From contig NC_091940.1 in assembly GCF_041260155.1 (NCBI RefSeq), positions 28,142,151-28,206,150 on the forward strand: a stretch of DNA of 64,000 bases, written 5' to 3'. Made by a program: the position numbers and the translations under genes. Source of the DNA: Ptychodera flava (lineage: Eukaryota > Hemichordata > Enteropneusta > Ptychoderidae). Numbering within the stretch: position 1 is the first letter of the stretch; each line of letters opens with the position of its first letter. This document shows, piece by piece, positions 49,230-61,078 of the stretch. Under the pieces are notes generated by a model, which saw only the letters and a program-made list of their open reading frames with translations, was not told where the DNA came from and did not search any database.

Positions 49230-51050
49230 TCAAGTTTGAAGTTTGTCGTCTCAATAAATTATCTGACATGAAAATGCAAAATATCTTTCAATTATACAAC
49301 ATAATTGTCTCATCAATATACATAGCAATACTTTTTAGAGCCCTTCAAGCTATATCCCTGAATGGGAAAGGTACTTAAAAATGCATATTAGTAACTTGCT
49401 TTTTTAAAATATGCTAAAAACTTACATTGACATTTTATCATATTCCATCAATGTACATGTAAGGTTTCATCGACTTTATCAATCAATGTATATCTCTTAT
49501 TAGAAAAGGTCGTTGAATATGCAAATTAGTAATAAGATGTTCTACAAAATCAAAACTGACTGTTGATAATATTATATCATGGTATCTACAATATACATAG
49601 CAATATTCTTCAACTATAGTCAAATCAATCCAGATATATATCCCTAAATGGGAAAGTTAGTTAAATAGGCAAATCATAATAAGCTTAAATGAAAATGCTA
49701 AATAGCTTCAATTTTTATTACATGCCTCGTATATGGAACGTCGCTCGTTCCGGGATTCAATGGTAACTCGATGATGACATCACGGGTTGCATAGACATCC
49801 TTCGACTGAAAGTAAACTAGTAAATTAACCAAATTGTTCTATTTTAACGGATTTTCGTCTGACATGGAAAAGAAGTATGTGATTGTCATTTGCAAATAAA
49901 CCTAAACATTTTGAGTGAAAACTATGTACGAGCATCATCGTAAACCACGCGCCTCTTTACGGCAACAGATTAGCGTAGGTCAGCGGCGCGGAAATTATGT
50001 TCTGGCTCGCGAGAATGTGTAAGAGAGGCATGTAATAAACAGTATAACCCGAACAAGGGACTACGTACTCTCGAGGCAGTAGACCATTTACCCTCCTTTA
50101 CGTCGGGCAAATGGTCCTTTGTTTGGGCTATAATATATAATATCGTAAAATCTTCTTCACGTTTTGTCAACTTTAATTAGACCAATCCAGATATATATCT
50201 CAAATTAGAAAAGTTTGTTGTATATGTTAATTAGTAATTAGATGTTCTACAAATCTAAATCGACTTTTGGTCTTTATAGTTTCTACAAATGTACAGTGAA
50301 AGTGTTGTCAATGTTGATCAAGTCAATCCAGATGTATATCCCTAATTAGGAAAACTCATTAAATATGCAAATTGGGAATCGATTTTAGTAAAAATACTTA
50401 ATGACTTTCAATAATGTTGTATCATAGTATCTTCCAAGTACATTGAGAGTTTCGTCAACTTTGATCGAGTCAATCAAGATATATAACCCCTAATTAGGAT
50501 AGTTCATTAAATATGAAAATTAGGAACTAGCTAAAGTTAAAATGCGTGATCACTTTCAGTGATCATAAATCATAGTATCTATCTTAATGATGAATAAAGT
50601 TTCGTCAATTATGATGGAGTTAATGCAGATAAATATGCCTAATTAGGGAATTCGTCAAATATGCAAATTATCCTTTAACCTTCATGTCACATCGTTATGT
50701 CTTTCATGGGGATAAATCCTTGTGTAGTCAACATTTGTAGCAAATGTCAACCAATTCTGTGCAGCCGTTTTCATTGTAAGTCTGTTTTTCAAAAGTTATT
50801 AAGTATGCGCATTAGCATTAAATATACAAGCCACTCTAACCAAAATCTAATCAGCTCTTGCCATAATCATATAGTACCTGTCTACCAAATTTGACTTGAA
50901 TCTGTTCAGAAATTCTTGAGATATAGTGTAAACAGACAGACAGACAGAGAGAAAGACACATAAACACACGGATACAGACACACACAGAGACAGACAGATA
51001 TCGGTGCGACATTAGTTCATGTGTGTGAATACGTGAGCTAAAAAGTGGTG
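49230..51050 (+). repeat. 146-bp-monomer interspersed element, second copy
   Basis: Tandem units with ATATATCCCTAATTAGGAAA, TTCATTAAATATGCAAATT and GACTTTCAATAATGTTGTA cores are spaced about 146-148 bases apart (markers at 50367 and 50515). The array ends in a CAGACAGACAGA/ACACA tract (50935-50998). A terminal segment GTGTGTGAATACGTGAG is followed by CTAAAA. A separate insertion splits it at about 49715-50130. Confidence 0.85.
49715..50038. mobile_element. MITE-like insert with 14-bp inverted termini
   Basis: TTATTACATGCCTC at the left and GAGGCATGTAATAA at the right bound a 324-bp segment that interrupts the monomer array. It is GC-richer than its surroundings and codes for nothing recognisable. 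About 90 further non-monomer bases follow before the array resumes, so the true insert could be larger. Confidence 0.45.
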
Positions 51051-51059
51051 GTGTACAGA

Positions 51060-51700
51060 TAGTTAGATGCGTTGCTCAAATTGAGTTAGCGGGCGTCTCT
51101 AAAGATACCGGCTGGAATGTCAAGGGTTGCAGAGTAGCCTCGTTCGGAAAAAAGTGCATACAGTTCGACATATTCAAGTTCCCTGAAGTTCACCAACAAG
51201 AGTTCACATATTGTTTTAAATCTTGACTTCTGTAACGAGCGATGGCGGCTACACAGCCAACACCATAGCAAAAGCCGGCGAAAAGCTACGATTATTGCAG
51301 TTGCTCAACGTTTTGACCTGTTTGCGTGCCTGTAACACCGATGAAGTCAGGTATCGTTGTCTCAGAGACACTGACTCATCAACGCCCGCCAGTTTCGTAG
51401 TCAAACTTGGATATTGAATAGTGGGATACTTTAACTTCCGCCGCCGTTAAATACTGCTTTTTCGCTTGTTGGAAAACAGGTTTTGCTCTTCCTCAAAAGG
51501 TTACTCTGTTGTCACAGGCACTCGTTAGCTGGGTACTCTGCTAGACCGATCGATTTTCTGCTGGATATATCGATCCCATAGTCGATATGCCCGCCACTGC
51601 AACGAGCGCCTGTGTCTGTCGCACTTAAAATAGTTTTCTGTGCATAATAGGTGGTTCCGCCCTCACACCTTGTGTTGTTCAAAATTCAATAGACAGTCCC
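51060..51700. other. Gene-free stretch
   Basis: Slightly GC-richer than its surroundings, with a motif-free open frame at 51223-51417. It is not called as a gene. Confidence 0.35.
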
Positions 51701-51714
51701 AGGGGGTAGGTAGC

Positions 51715-51853
51715 ACAGTCACCTGTGGTATATTCCGCTCTGCGTCTATACGCCCCATAGATGTGTGTACATATGCCTGAGGTTCTTCTCAGGCATATGT
51801 ACACACGTCTATGGGGCGCATAGACGATGAGCGGAATAGACCACAGGCGACTG
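51715..51853. repeat. Near-perfect hairpin, arms about 66 bp
   Basis: The arm 51715-51781 pairs with 51788-51853 with only a handful of mismatches. The loop is about six bases. The inner stem CATATGCCTGA / TCAGGCATATG and the middle CGCCCCATAGA / TCTATGGGGCG are clear. It could be a foldback transposon or, if transcribed, a long RNA hairpin. Confidence 0.85.
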
Positions 51854-52030
51854 TTGTTGTTAGTAATAAGTCTACTCACACCTTAATTAGTGCATAATAA
51901 CAAACTTATTTTAGCTTGAAAGTGAAGCTCATAAAAATAATGCTTAAAGATACAGCTAGTGGGGCGTAAAACCAACCAAACCATGGAGCGTGTTTGGGAA
52001 TGAGGGATCATTCTATGCCTGTTGCACATA

Positions 52031-52143
52031 GGTTGACTCCACGGTTACGTGTGGTTCGATACATATCGGTCGCCGCGTGGTATGCCTAGAAAAACCACGC
52101 GGCGGCCCCTATGTATCGAACCACACGTAACTGTGAGTAGAAG
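52031..52143. repeat. Second hairpin, arms about 49 bp
   Basis: The arm 52031-52080 pairs with 52095-52143 around a 14-base loop. The inner CGCCGCGTGG / CCACGCGGCG and outer TTACGTGTGGTTCGATACAT / its inverse are almost perfect. It lies about 180 bases after the first hairpin and is unrelated to it in sequence. Confidence 0.85.
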
Positions 52144-52700
52144 TGTTGTCGGAGATAAGCAGGATAAGCTTCGGAGGAGGCGAGCGTTGCGCAGTAAATT
52201 AGTGGAAGGCTCATAAGAATGAGGCAGTCGGTAAGTCTGATACAACAAGTTCGATATAAAGGCTCACGTTACAACACTTGTGGTCAAACAAGCACATTAG
52301 CTTGAGTCTTAGTTACCTTACCGGCATGAGGCGATGAGATGTATATTGTGCTGGTAAAGTCCACACCAGTAAAAGTGAACGATGATGCTTCATTTACCCG
52401 GGATTTCTGGGGAGTGGCTTGGACTGGATCCTAATATGGCTTACCAATATCTTCAAATAGTTAGCATATTTGCATATCGTATCTTTGGGATCCAGTGCTG
52501 TTGACGTAGATGAGAAACCGTTGATTGCATAGTGTGGTTTGAGGTCACTTTAACCCCAACAAATGGTGCATGATTATCACAACCTACAAACGTTTCCTGT
52601 CTTCATTTACGCCCCTTGCCGACGCTCAGGACGAAGGTCACAAATAGACTTTTTCCCGGTTATGCCGCAATGCATGCAGTGGCTATATCAAACACCGTAT

Positions 52701-53240
52701 AAATAAATAACAAAAACTGCCCAGTTATAGCACACTACACTGACACGCCAATCTGGTTTGAAACGTTTTATTATAGAAAAACAAATTACTGTTATACAAA
52801 CGTTTAAAATTATATCAATATAACAACATCAGCAAGCAATGGGCACCTACTTGCCAATGAGAACAGATAGCTAACACATGCTTTAAAAAACTCGATAATC
52901 GTAACTTTGAAAAATAATCTTTGCATTTAAAATAAAATACAAAAGATAAATTTATTTATTTATGTGTGCTATTGTGTGCCACAGTATTTAATTTGTCGAC
53001 AAACATCGATTTTTTTATTTTTCAAAGTCAAGATTATCGAGTTTTCAAAGCAGTGTTAGCTGTCTGTTCTCATGCGCAAGTAGGTGCCCATTTGCTCGCT
53101 GATGTTCTCATACTGTATTGTAACAATTTGAAACTTGGTGTGTAACAAGTATTTTTGTTTTCCTGCAATAAAATGTTTCAAACCAGATTGGCGTATCAGT
53201 GTAGTTTGTTACTAGGCAGTTTTTGCTGATTTATTTTGAC
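52701..53240. mobile_element. Foldback/MITE element with arms about 230 bp
   Basis: The left arm, 52701-52930, matches the inverse of about 53000-53240. Shared blocks include CGCCAATCTGGTTTGAAAC, GGGCACCTACTTGC, GAGAACAGA and CTCGATAATC. Only an AT-rich centre of about 70 bases is unpaired. No transposase is encoded. This is typical of a miniature inverted-repeat or foldback element. Confidence 0.85.
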
Positions 53241-53639
53241 TGCCCACAAGCAGCGTTGAAGCCGATCTTGTGCCATCTGACTCCTTTAATGTTGTCGACT
53301 ACAACTAGCTAGCTAGCTACAACTAAAACCAATTAGTGTATAAAGCAGTTTTATTGCAGTTCACTGCAAAGCTTTGCTGCGCTGTCTAATACTGACCAGA
53401 TATGAACTGAAAATGCTCACGTGTTTCATTATATATTGCAGTTATGTGTGAATTTGAACCTTTGCCACATGTTTGCAACTTCATTGAAATTATCATGACC
53501 AACATAATGAACAATATTCACCCCATTAATTCTAAAAGTCCATGAAGTATATAAATATGTAATTAGCTGAAATAAAATATTCAATTTCTGTGACTGCTGT
53601 CATTGTATCACCACTTTATATAGCAAGTGTAATTACCTT

Positions 53640-55190
53640 TGGCCCAGTCCTTCAAGCCATATATACCAAACTGTGAAAGCTCATTAGATATGCAACTTAC
53701 AAATTAGATGACCTGAAAATGTGAAATGACTTTCAATATTGTTTTAACCTGGTATAATCATCAATGTACATAGCATGTTTTGCCAACTTTGATCAAGTGA
53801 ATCTCAATATTTTAGATATCTACAAACTGAGTAAATATTGTACTTGTATGTTTGTTTATGATTTGAAGCATAACAATCTTCCTCATACAGTTGAACACTA
53901 TTTTGAGATTCCAAAGCACTCGTATCCAACACGTTTAACACAAGTTGAAAATTTTCGTATTCCAGGCTCAAATTTGACAATTTCACAACATAACATTAGG
54001 TATGCAGCTGTGAAACACTGGAATTCGCTGCCTGACTATCTCAAACAATTATCAAGTAGACAAGTTTTCAAGTCTGCATTGAAACATCACTTACTGAATT
54101 TACATAAAACTGTGTTTGTTTCTATCCTCCATCACACTTAAGCTTGTACTGAAAGTTATTAGTATACTCACGGGCCATGAAATAGACTAGTTCTTTTATA
54201 CTATTTTCATTGTCCCCACCAGATTTTACAATATTGCAGTGTTCTTTTCTTTTCTTTGACTTTGTACAACTTAAGTAATACACAGTTTCTGATAATTTTC
54301 ATTATTGTACATACTGTGAAGCATTTGGTGAAATAAAGCATTCATTCAATTAACGAATATCATTGACAATGCAAATTAGGAATTCGCTGAAGAAAAATGC
54401 TTAATGACTTTCAATAATCTTGTGTGATAGTGTCGTTAATGTGTATAGCAAGTTGCGTCAACTTTAGTCCAGTCAATCCAGATATATATCTCTAATTAAG
54501 AAAGTTCATTAAATATGCAAATAAGAAATTCGCTGAAGTAAAAGTGCTTAATAATTTTCAAAAATTTTGTATCATCGTATCTTCAATGTACATTACAAGT
54601 TTCATTAACTGTGGTCAAGTTAATTCATGTATATAAAACTAATTAGAAAGTTCATTAAATATGAAAATTAAGAATGGGCTGAAGAGAAAATGCTAAATAA
54701 CTTTTAATGATATCGTATTATTGTGTCTTTAATGTAAATAGCAAGTTTCATCAATTTCCATTAAGTCAATTCAGATATATATCCCTAATTAGCAAAGTTC
54801 GCGAATTAGCAACTATCTTTCATGTCACCCCTTAATGGTTCCCACGGCTAATATATCTTAGTGTGATCAACATTTGTAGCAAGTCTCATGAAATTGTGAG
54901 CAGTCCTTCTCAATGTTTAGCCGTTTTTTCTAAAATCATTAATTATGCTAGTGAGCAAACGTAAGCAAACCACAACCACCCAAAACTAATCAGTTCTCGC
55001 CATTTGCAAACTGAATCTATGTACCAAATTTGATTCTGATCTGATAAGCAGTTTTTGAGATATCGAGCGCAAAGACAGACAGATACACACACATAGTTAC
55101 ACAGACACATAGACAGACACACAGACATCGCTGTGACATATGTTGACGTGTGTGAACACTGAGCAAAAGTGGAGTGCAAAGTTTGCTTGA
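53640..55190 (+). repeat. 146-bp-monomer interspersed element, third copy
   Basis: Units with GCAAATTAGG-type markers at 54371, 54517 and 54663 are exactly 146 bases apart. The array ends in CAGACAGATACACACACA-type sequence (from about 55074) and a terminal GTGTGTGAACACTGAG, then CAAAAG. A LINE fragment is inserted at about 53797-54355. Confidence 0.85.
53797..54355 (+). mobile_element. 5'-truncated LINE, C-terminal end of RT ORF
   Basis: An open frame to 54141 encodes the last hundred or so residues of a non-LTR reverse transcriptase ORF. Recognisable parts are LDIYKLSKYC, HSYPTRL, NIRYAAVKHWNSLPDYLK and FKSALKHHLL, the usual C-terminal signature in CR1/Jockey-type LINEs. The 3' end after the stop is about 210 bases long and finishes near AATAAAGCATTCATTCAA. 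5' truncation and insertion into a repeat are typical. It is not functional. Confidence 0.8.
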
Positions 55191-55194
55191 GTCC

Positions 55195-57147
55195 ATTATG
55201 AGCCGGGATGGGGTGCATTATTGCTATTATTTTATAGTTTTGGCAATGCCAGTGAATTTACGTAGTTGTAGAAAACGATAAAAAAGGAAATTTAAACTGA
55301 GTTTGAAGCCAGTGAGCGTCGTCCAGCATGATCGGCCCTGACTCTGTACATATTACATGCACTCCACACTTGCACAGTGCATTGCACTGAACACGCGTTC
55401 AGCACAAAAAATGACCAGCACTTTCACGGTTCATTTTGAATTGAAAAACGATGTATTTTCGAAGGAAATGAAACGTAACTGCATCCCTACCGTCTATATT
55501 GAACTTGAAACATCACATTTAAATATCATGCCATTCAAAAAGCCGACACGGTGAAATGCCAGAGATGAAGAAAACGGAATGTTCATGCATCGACATCAGC
55601 ATGATCAGCGAGCTGCATGCCATGGTATCAGCTGATCAATACGATCATTATTATGTCGCTAGTAGTACAGCATTCATTGCAAACGATATCAACAGAGTTC
55701 AACATTGTTATTCAATGTTTGTATTTCAATAATAATTGTGTCTATAAATTTAATTTTCGATGGCTTCTTGAGAAGAGCTATTTTATTTCGGCGAACAACA
55801 GAACTTGACGTAAACGGGTGCTTGAAAGGTACAGTTGACAAACATACTGGAGGTTTCGGTACCGTCGCGATATCGAGAACACGATGAATGAAAAAACGAT
55901 GAATGAAAGTTGTCTCCGATTACAGTCAGTGCATCAGAATTAGGTGGCCGAGATGTTAGATCAACGGAGAGTCAACGGTCGTCATGATTGTTGGTAGTAG
56001 CTGACCTTGGACCGAGACCTTGAATGGCTCCGTAGTATATCCGTAGACACTTCCGGTCAAGGTTGATGACAGCAAGCTGCCGTTGTTGGCCCGTTTACGG
56101 CTGGTTCGAGTAGCCTTTCATGCTTGCATCGTTTACATGGCCACTGACATACATAATATGCCATGTGTCAAACCCAGTATCGTCTAGGAGTATGCAAACG
56201 TACTGAGTTCTGTTTCACCTATACGGCAACGAAGCGAACCATGTTGTCAACAAACGTGGTAGTACAACCAGCGGGAGCGCCAGCCAGACAGACGACAAAT
56301 GCGTGCGTGAAGACTCAAAAATGTGATAAATCGTTCAGTAAAACATTATTATCAATATTGTGCACCATTATCAAGATTTGTGGTTTTGTGTATTACATGG
56401 TTTATCCGATACTTTCCCTCCTTTTAAATGCGCAGTCCTTTTTTCGTTTTCCAAAACAAAACTTGCTCGCTGTGGGGCCGCAATGCTGAATAATGGAATA
56501 CATTATCAGTAATAATGTATGGGTATGACGTCACAAAATTCACTGGTATTGACAAAGCTATAATAATATATAATATCGTAAAATCTTCAATGTACACAGC
56601 ACGTTTTGTCAACTTTGATTAAACCAATCCACATATATATCTCCAATTAGGAAAGTTTGTTGTATATGTAAACAAGATGCTTCGCAAAACCCTACTGAAT
56701 GAATGTTTGTGAAAGAGATAACTGGAAATGCATGATATGATGCTTGTACTGTCGGGAGTAGTCAGATCTGACCGTCGTCAGTCTAGTGAAAAAAATGACA
56801 CCGCAGCATCTCACAAAAAAAAATCCATACCTGCCCTGTGAAGCTGAAGTGAGTATGAGGATGACGCCAATTTTACACTCGCAAGTGTTTATCTCACCTG
56901 AAATACACACAGCAAGTTGATTACAAAGTTGCACATTCCCAAAAAGGCAATTAGGGTAAACTATTTTACAGAATCGGTTTGGAGACCATGACGTGATTAA
57001 GCCTCTCCTTGTTTTTTTCAGTTATTAGTTATTTTGTAATATACAGAAAGAGTTGATGATTGATATCTTTCAATCCCTTCCATATTATAGTATCATTTGT
57101 CCGAAAATGAAAATAAGGAAGGTCGGGAAGAAATGATCAAATAATAA
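55195..57147. other. Gene-free stretch with one monomer fragment
   Basis: A single monomer of the 146-bp family lies at about 56545-56680 (ATATATAATATCGTAAAATC, then ATATATATCTCCAATTAGG). An open frame at 56163-56489 has no recognisable motif. A locally GC-richer patch lies at 55950-56300. Confidence 0.45.
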
Positions 57148-57152
57148 AATTA
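57148..57152. repeat. Target site duplication of BEL element, left copy
   Basis: AATTA stands directly before TGTGGGG, and again at 61074-61078 directly after CCCAACA. BEL/Pao elements usually make 5-bp duplications. Confidence 0.8.
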
Positions 57153-57169
57153 TGTGGGGTACACACTTA

Positions 57170-60100
57170 TCAAAGACTTCGCAAACTGGCCAATCTCCCA
57201 ATTTTAGCCATTGTGGTCCACGCCACCATAGCGTGCTTTCAGCTAGTTGTGACGTCAGAATGCCGCGAGACAATAGATCGGCTGGATTATCAGTTGTAGG
57301 ACAGTATTTGTACTCACCAATGAGTTCATTGGCCTTGATTTCAGTAATTCGATTGCTAACGAAACATGGCAACTTCTTATTGTTTTGCAACCAGTATAGG
57401 ACGGCCTGACTATCAGACCACAAATAACACTTGTCAATACTAATTTGTTCGTTGAGACTGGAGTGAACAAATTTCAGAAGACGAGATCCTAACAAAACTC
57501 CTATGAGTTCTGCGCGTGGTATTGTCAAAGGTTTGACTGGAGTCACTCTACTTTTGGAAAGTACAAGGGCAGTTTCGCGCGTCTGCGGATTGCGTAAATA
57601 AACTGCTGCGCCGTAGGCCTTCTTGCTAGCGTCAGAAAAAGCGTGTAATTCGAATTTGCTTTCTTTGGTATCTGAGTTGAATGGGTAACGTGGGATTTGT
57701 ATTTCGGAAACTGTTTGTAATTCGTGGCATATCTTAACCCATTCGTTTCGAAGATCGCTTTGTAGCGGTTCGTCCCACTGAACTTGTGCTTTCCACAATT
57801 TCTGGACGAAAATCTTAGCGTTGATATGTACGGGAGTAATGAAACCGAGAGGATCGTACAAACTTGCAGTTGCTCTAACAATTTCTCGTTTCGTAACAAG
57901 TGGTTCGCTTTCTGTTGTTTTGTCTAAATCTTTATCTGGGTAGCGAAGTGCATCTGATTCTGTATCCCAGCGTAAACCAAGTACATTTGCGATGCTATCT
58001 GAACACGGAATATTTGCCTTTGCAACAATTTCTTTCAACTCAGCGCAGTTAGTAGCCCATTCGCAGTTAAGCCTGATATAGATTAATGCCGCTTGATTTA
58101 TGAGATTATTGCCTCGGTATGATAATCTATGAGTTTCTGTTCAGAGTCGCGTCCACTCAAAACATTATCAACATAGATATTTTTGCTTAGATCTACGGCA
58201 GTTTCAGATCCGTCATTTTCTAAGTGAAACTTGACGGTTGCGTTCAAAATGAACGGCGAACATGCGGCACCAAACAACACGACTTTAAAGCGGTAAATAC
58301 AAAATGGACTGTTTGGATCGTCAGGGTCCGATAACCACATGAATTTTGTGAAATCACGATCGGACTCCTCTAGGCCTACTTGTAAGAATGCCTTCTCAAT
58401 ATCTGCGGAACGCCAAATTTGTGCATGCGGAAACGGAGCATAATCGAAGCAAGATCATTTAGTAGCGATGGCCCTGCGTCTAAGCAGTCGTTTAGACTGG
58501 GGTTGTTTCCGACCTTGCAGCTACAGTCGTAAACTATTCTGATAGGCGTTGTATCGGAATTTTTCTTTACGGGATGATGAGGTAAATAATGGCCTGAACT
58601 TACATCATCATTAGTAACTATCTCTATGAAACCGCGTTCCAACTGATTTGTGATTAGTTTGTCGTACACTTGTCTAATCTCCGGTGTTAATCTTTGTACC
58701 ATCGTGCGGGTTCGTTTTTCGCAAACATTTCGATTTGTCGGCAATGCGGGGTGGTCTTGGCGCCAGGGAAGTTTAGCAACGTATCGGTTGTTTTCAGAGC
58801 GAAGTTTGTTTTTGGTATAACTGTCATACGTAACTTCCTGTTGACTAACATGGTCGTCAGTAATGCCAATACTCTCAACATTCCAGAAGTTTTGAAGCAA
58901 GCTATTTTCCCCAGAAGTATGTGTGGCAACATGCATTACAGTAGAGGTGGGGAGGGAACTGGAATTTGGATGTGACAAGGGCCCAGACAACAAATAACCC
59001 AATTTAGAAGACACAGCAGTGGGTCCCTGTCCACGGATAACGTGATCGCCAACAAATGAATAATAGAAATCTGCTCCTACCAAAATTGAAACTTCGAAAT
59101 CGTACGCATCAGATACAGGGTGTGCTAATTCCAACTCTCGCAAATACGATAATCTGACAATCCTAGCACTAGACTTCAAATGGTTTCTAAGTGGTGTAGT
59201 TATCTGAGGTACAATTAAAGCACGTATATTAACATTACAACCATTAGGTATAATTACCGTAATTTCTGCAATCTTCATTGATCGTAAACCAGTGGATTTC
59301 GCTCCAAGTGTGGAGACGTTTATGAGCTCAGAGTCACAGTTATTAAAGTCTATACCGATTGCTCTGGCGGTACGTTCAGTGATGAAACTTCTCTGCGACC
59401 CGTCGTCAAAGAGTAGCGTTGCCGATTCAGACATCGTTGATCCTCTAGCCTTGATGTCTGCGATGGCGGTCTTCAGTAGCACCGATGAATTTCGGCTGAC
59501 ATCGGACGATACCAAGGTACGAACGTCATCCCTCGTTGCGGCTGGGCGTTTTGGTGTCTCTCCGGTGCATATTGCTGTGTGGTGTTTGCGCTTACAGACC
59601 TGGCACTTGTATTTCGATTTGCAGTCTGAAACACGATGAGTACCACTAAGGCAGTTGAAGCACAGTTTGTCTCGTTTGACGATTTCTAGTCGTTTTGTCT
59701 TGTCGGTGACAACCGTGCAATCTGTAGGTTTATGCCCTGTCTTCTTACAAAACGCACAGTGCTGTGGTTTCGATGCCTTCTGACGAGTTGTTGTCAGAAA
59801 GGCGGCGGTAGCAGGTGGTTGATCGGTAAGATCGAGTTCAAAGTCAATAGTAGTCTCACCTGCTCTGTCGGCTTCTATTTCTCGTTGAATTGATTCTCTT
59901 AGACTCGTTAATGTCCAAGCTTCATCTCCCTTGTCTCTGGAGATCTGTTTTCGGACGTTCGCAGGCAGTTTCTCTAGGATTATCGGAATCAGCAGATCTC
60001 CGAAAGTGTCATCTGATTTGCCGAGTGCGTTCAGTCCGCGAATGTAACCTTCCATATTGTCGTGAAATGTTACTAAACTGTTCAGAGTTCCGGTTGGCCT

Positions 60101-60787
60101 CTCGAGTTGCCATAACGCCTTCATGTAAGCGTTGATTATCGTCTGAGGTTTACCATACCTTTTCGTGAGTACGTCGACTGCTTGCAGGTAGTGGTCATTG
60201 GTCAGTGGTAACATTTGGATGGCTCGTTCTGCTTCGTCACGGAGATGTGCCCGCAAATATCGGAATTTTTGGACACCACTTAAACTTGTATCGTTGTGGA
60301 CGGCAGCATCAAATCCATCTTTGAAACTTTGCCAGGTGAGAATGTCACCACTGAAAGGAGTCAGCGTCAGCTTCGGTAAGATGACTTTTCTTGTCGTTTG
60401 TTGACTGGAATCTGGGGGTTGACTTACGTGAGTGCTCTCTGGTGTGGGACTGCTGGTGTTGGCTGGGGTTGAAGGATTTGCTAGGCGTTGTAGAAATCCC
60501 TCGAATCTCACCAAGTCCTCGTTGACTTTAATCACGTAATCGTCTGCTTCTTCGAATTCTCTGTTGTAATCGTCGTCATTTTCGATATTGTTGAGGATTT
60601 GTTCATCTAAGGCTTTGATCTTCTGGATTTTCGTCGCCATACTCGCAATGGTAGCTTTCAGCGAATCGATCTTGCTGGGTTGTAGTGGAGTATCGGAGTT
60701 GACGATTTCTTCAGCCTTGTTGATGAGTTTGGTCATCTGCGAGCGGTGGCCCCTTCTGCAACGTTTGTCTTTCTCTATGTCGGACAT
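57170..60787 (-). pseudogene. BEL/Pao gag-pol, frameshifted, integrase missing
   Basis: The ATG is at 60785-60787 and the frame is open for 803 residues to 58376. Gag has three zinc-knuckle-like motifs at residues 344-357, 376-389 and 395-407. The retropepsin site DDGS is at 461-464. RT begins near residue 700 (IRIVYDCSCK). The frame breaks near 58385 and resumes as a segment with FGAACSPF and the catalytic YVDN (near 58175), then breaks again near 58100. The last part to 57170 holds the rest of RT and RNase H (HAFSDASKKAYGAAVYL, LWSDSQAVLYW). BEL elements carry a YVDD or YVDN box, so the Asn need not be a defect. Zinc-binding and DDE integrase parts are absent. Confidence 0.9.
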
Positions 60788-60816
60788 CTTGGTATCCTGG
60801 TCTCGGCACCAACAAA

Positions 60817-61073
60817 TGTGGGGTACACACTTGGGGATAGGTTCGGTTAGAGAGAGACAGAATAGGCCGGAGACAGCTTTGTATTGTGTCTTAGTATGAC
60901 CAAGTTCAAATCTTGACCTTTATTACTATCACAGGTCCATATATACAGTGTAGTATGAATAATCATTAGAATCAATGAATGACACGACTACCTAATGACA
61001 CGCCCAATGCATAATCTAAATAATTAGTAAAGGAAAGGTGGGCGGAGCTACACCATACATGTGATTCCCAACA
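60817..61073 (-). repeat. 5' LTR of BEL element
   Basis: 257 bp, starting TGTGGGGTACACAC and ending CCCAACA on the plus strand. Its outermost bases match the remnant at 57153-57167. On the minus strand it is followed within a few bases by TGGTGCCGAGACC, a possible primer binding site whose tRNA I cannot name. Confidence 0.85.
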
Positions 61074-61078
61074 AATTA
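61074..61078. repeat. Target site duplication of BEL element, right copy
   Basis: AATTA, matching 57148-57152. Confidence 0.8.

Larger units (their letters stand above)
57153..61073 (-). mobile_element. BEL/Pao LTR retrotransposon, internally deleted
   Basis: The element reads on the minus strand. Its 5' LTR is intact (60817-61073), and gag, protease, RT and RNase H follow. Its 3' end has only the last 15 or so bases of an LTR (57153-57167, TGTGGGGTACACACT) joined directly to RNase H. The integrase and the rest of the 3' LTR are missing. The 5-bp duplication AATTA on both sides shows that both original ends are present, so the loss happened by internal deletion after, or during, integration. 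Confidence 0.88.

Noticed and set aside
56163..56489. 108-residue frame as a membrane protein gene
   Set aside because: A hydrophobic stretch is present, but there is no motif, no supporting splice context and adjacent sequence is repeat-related.
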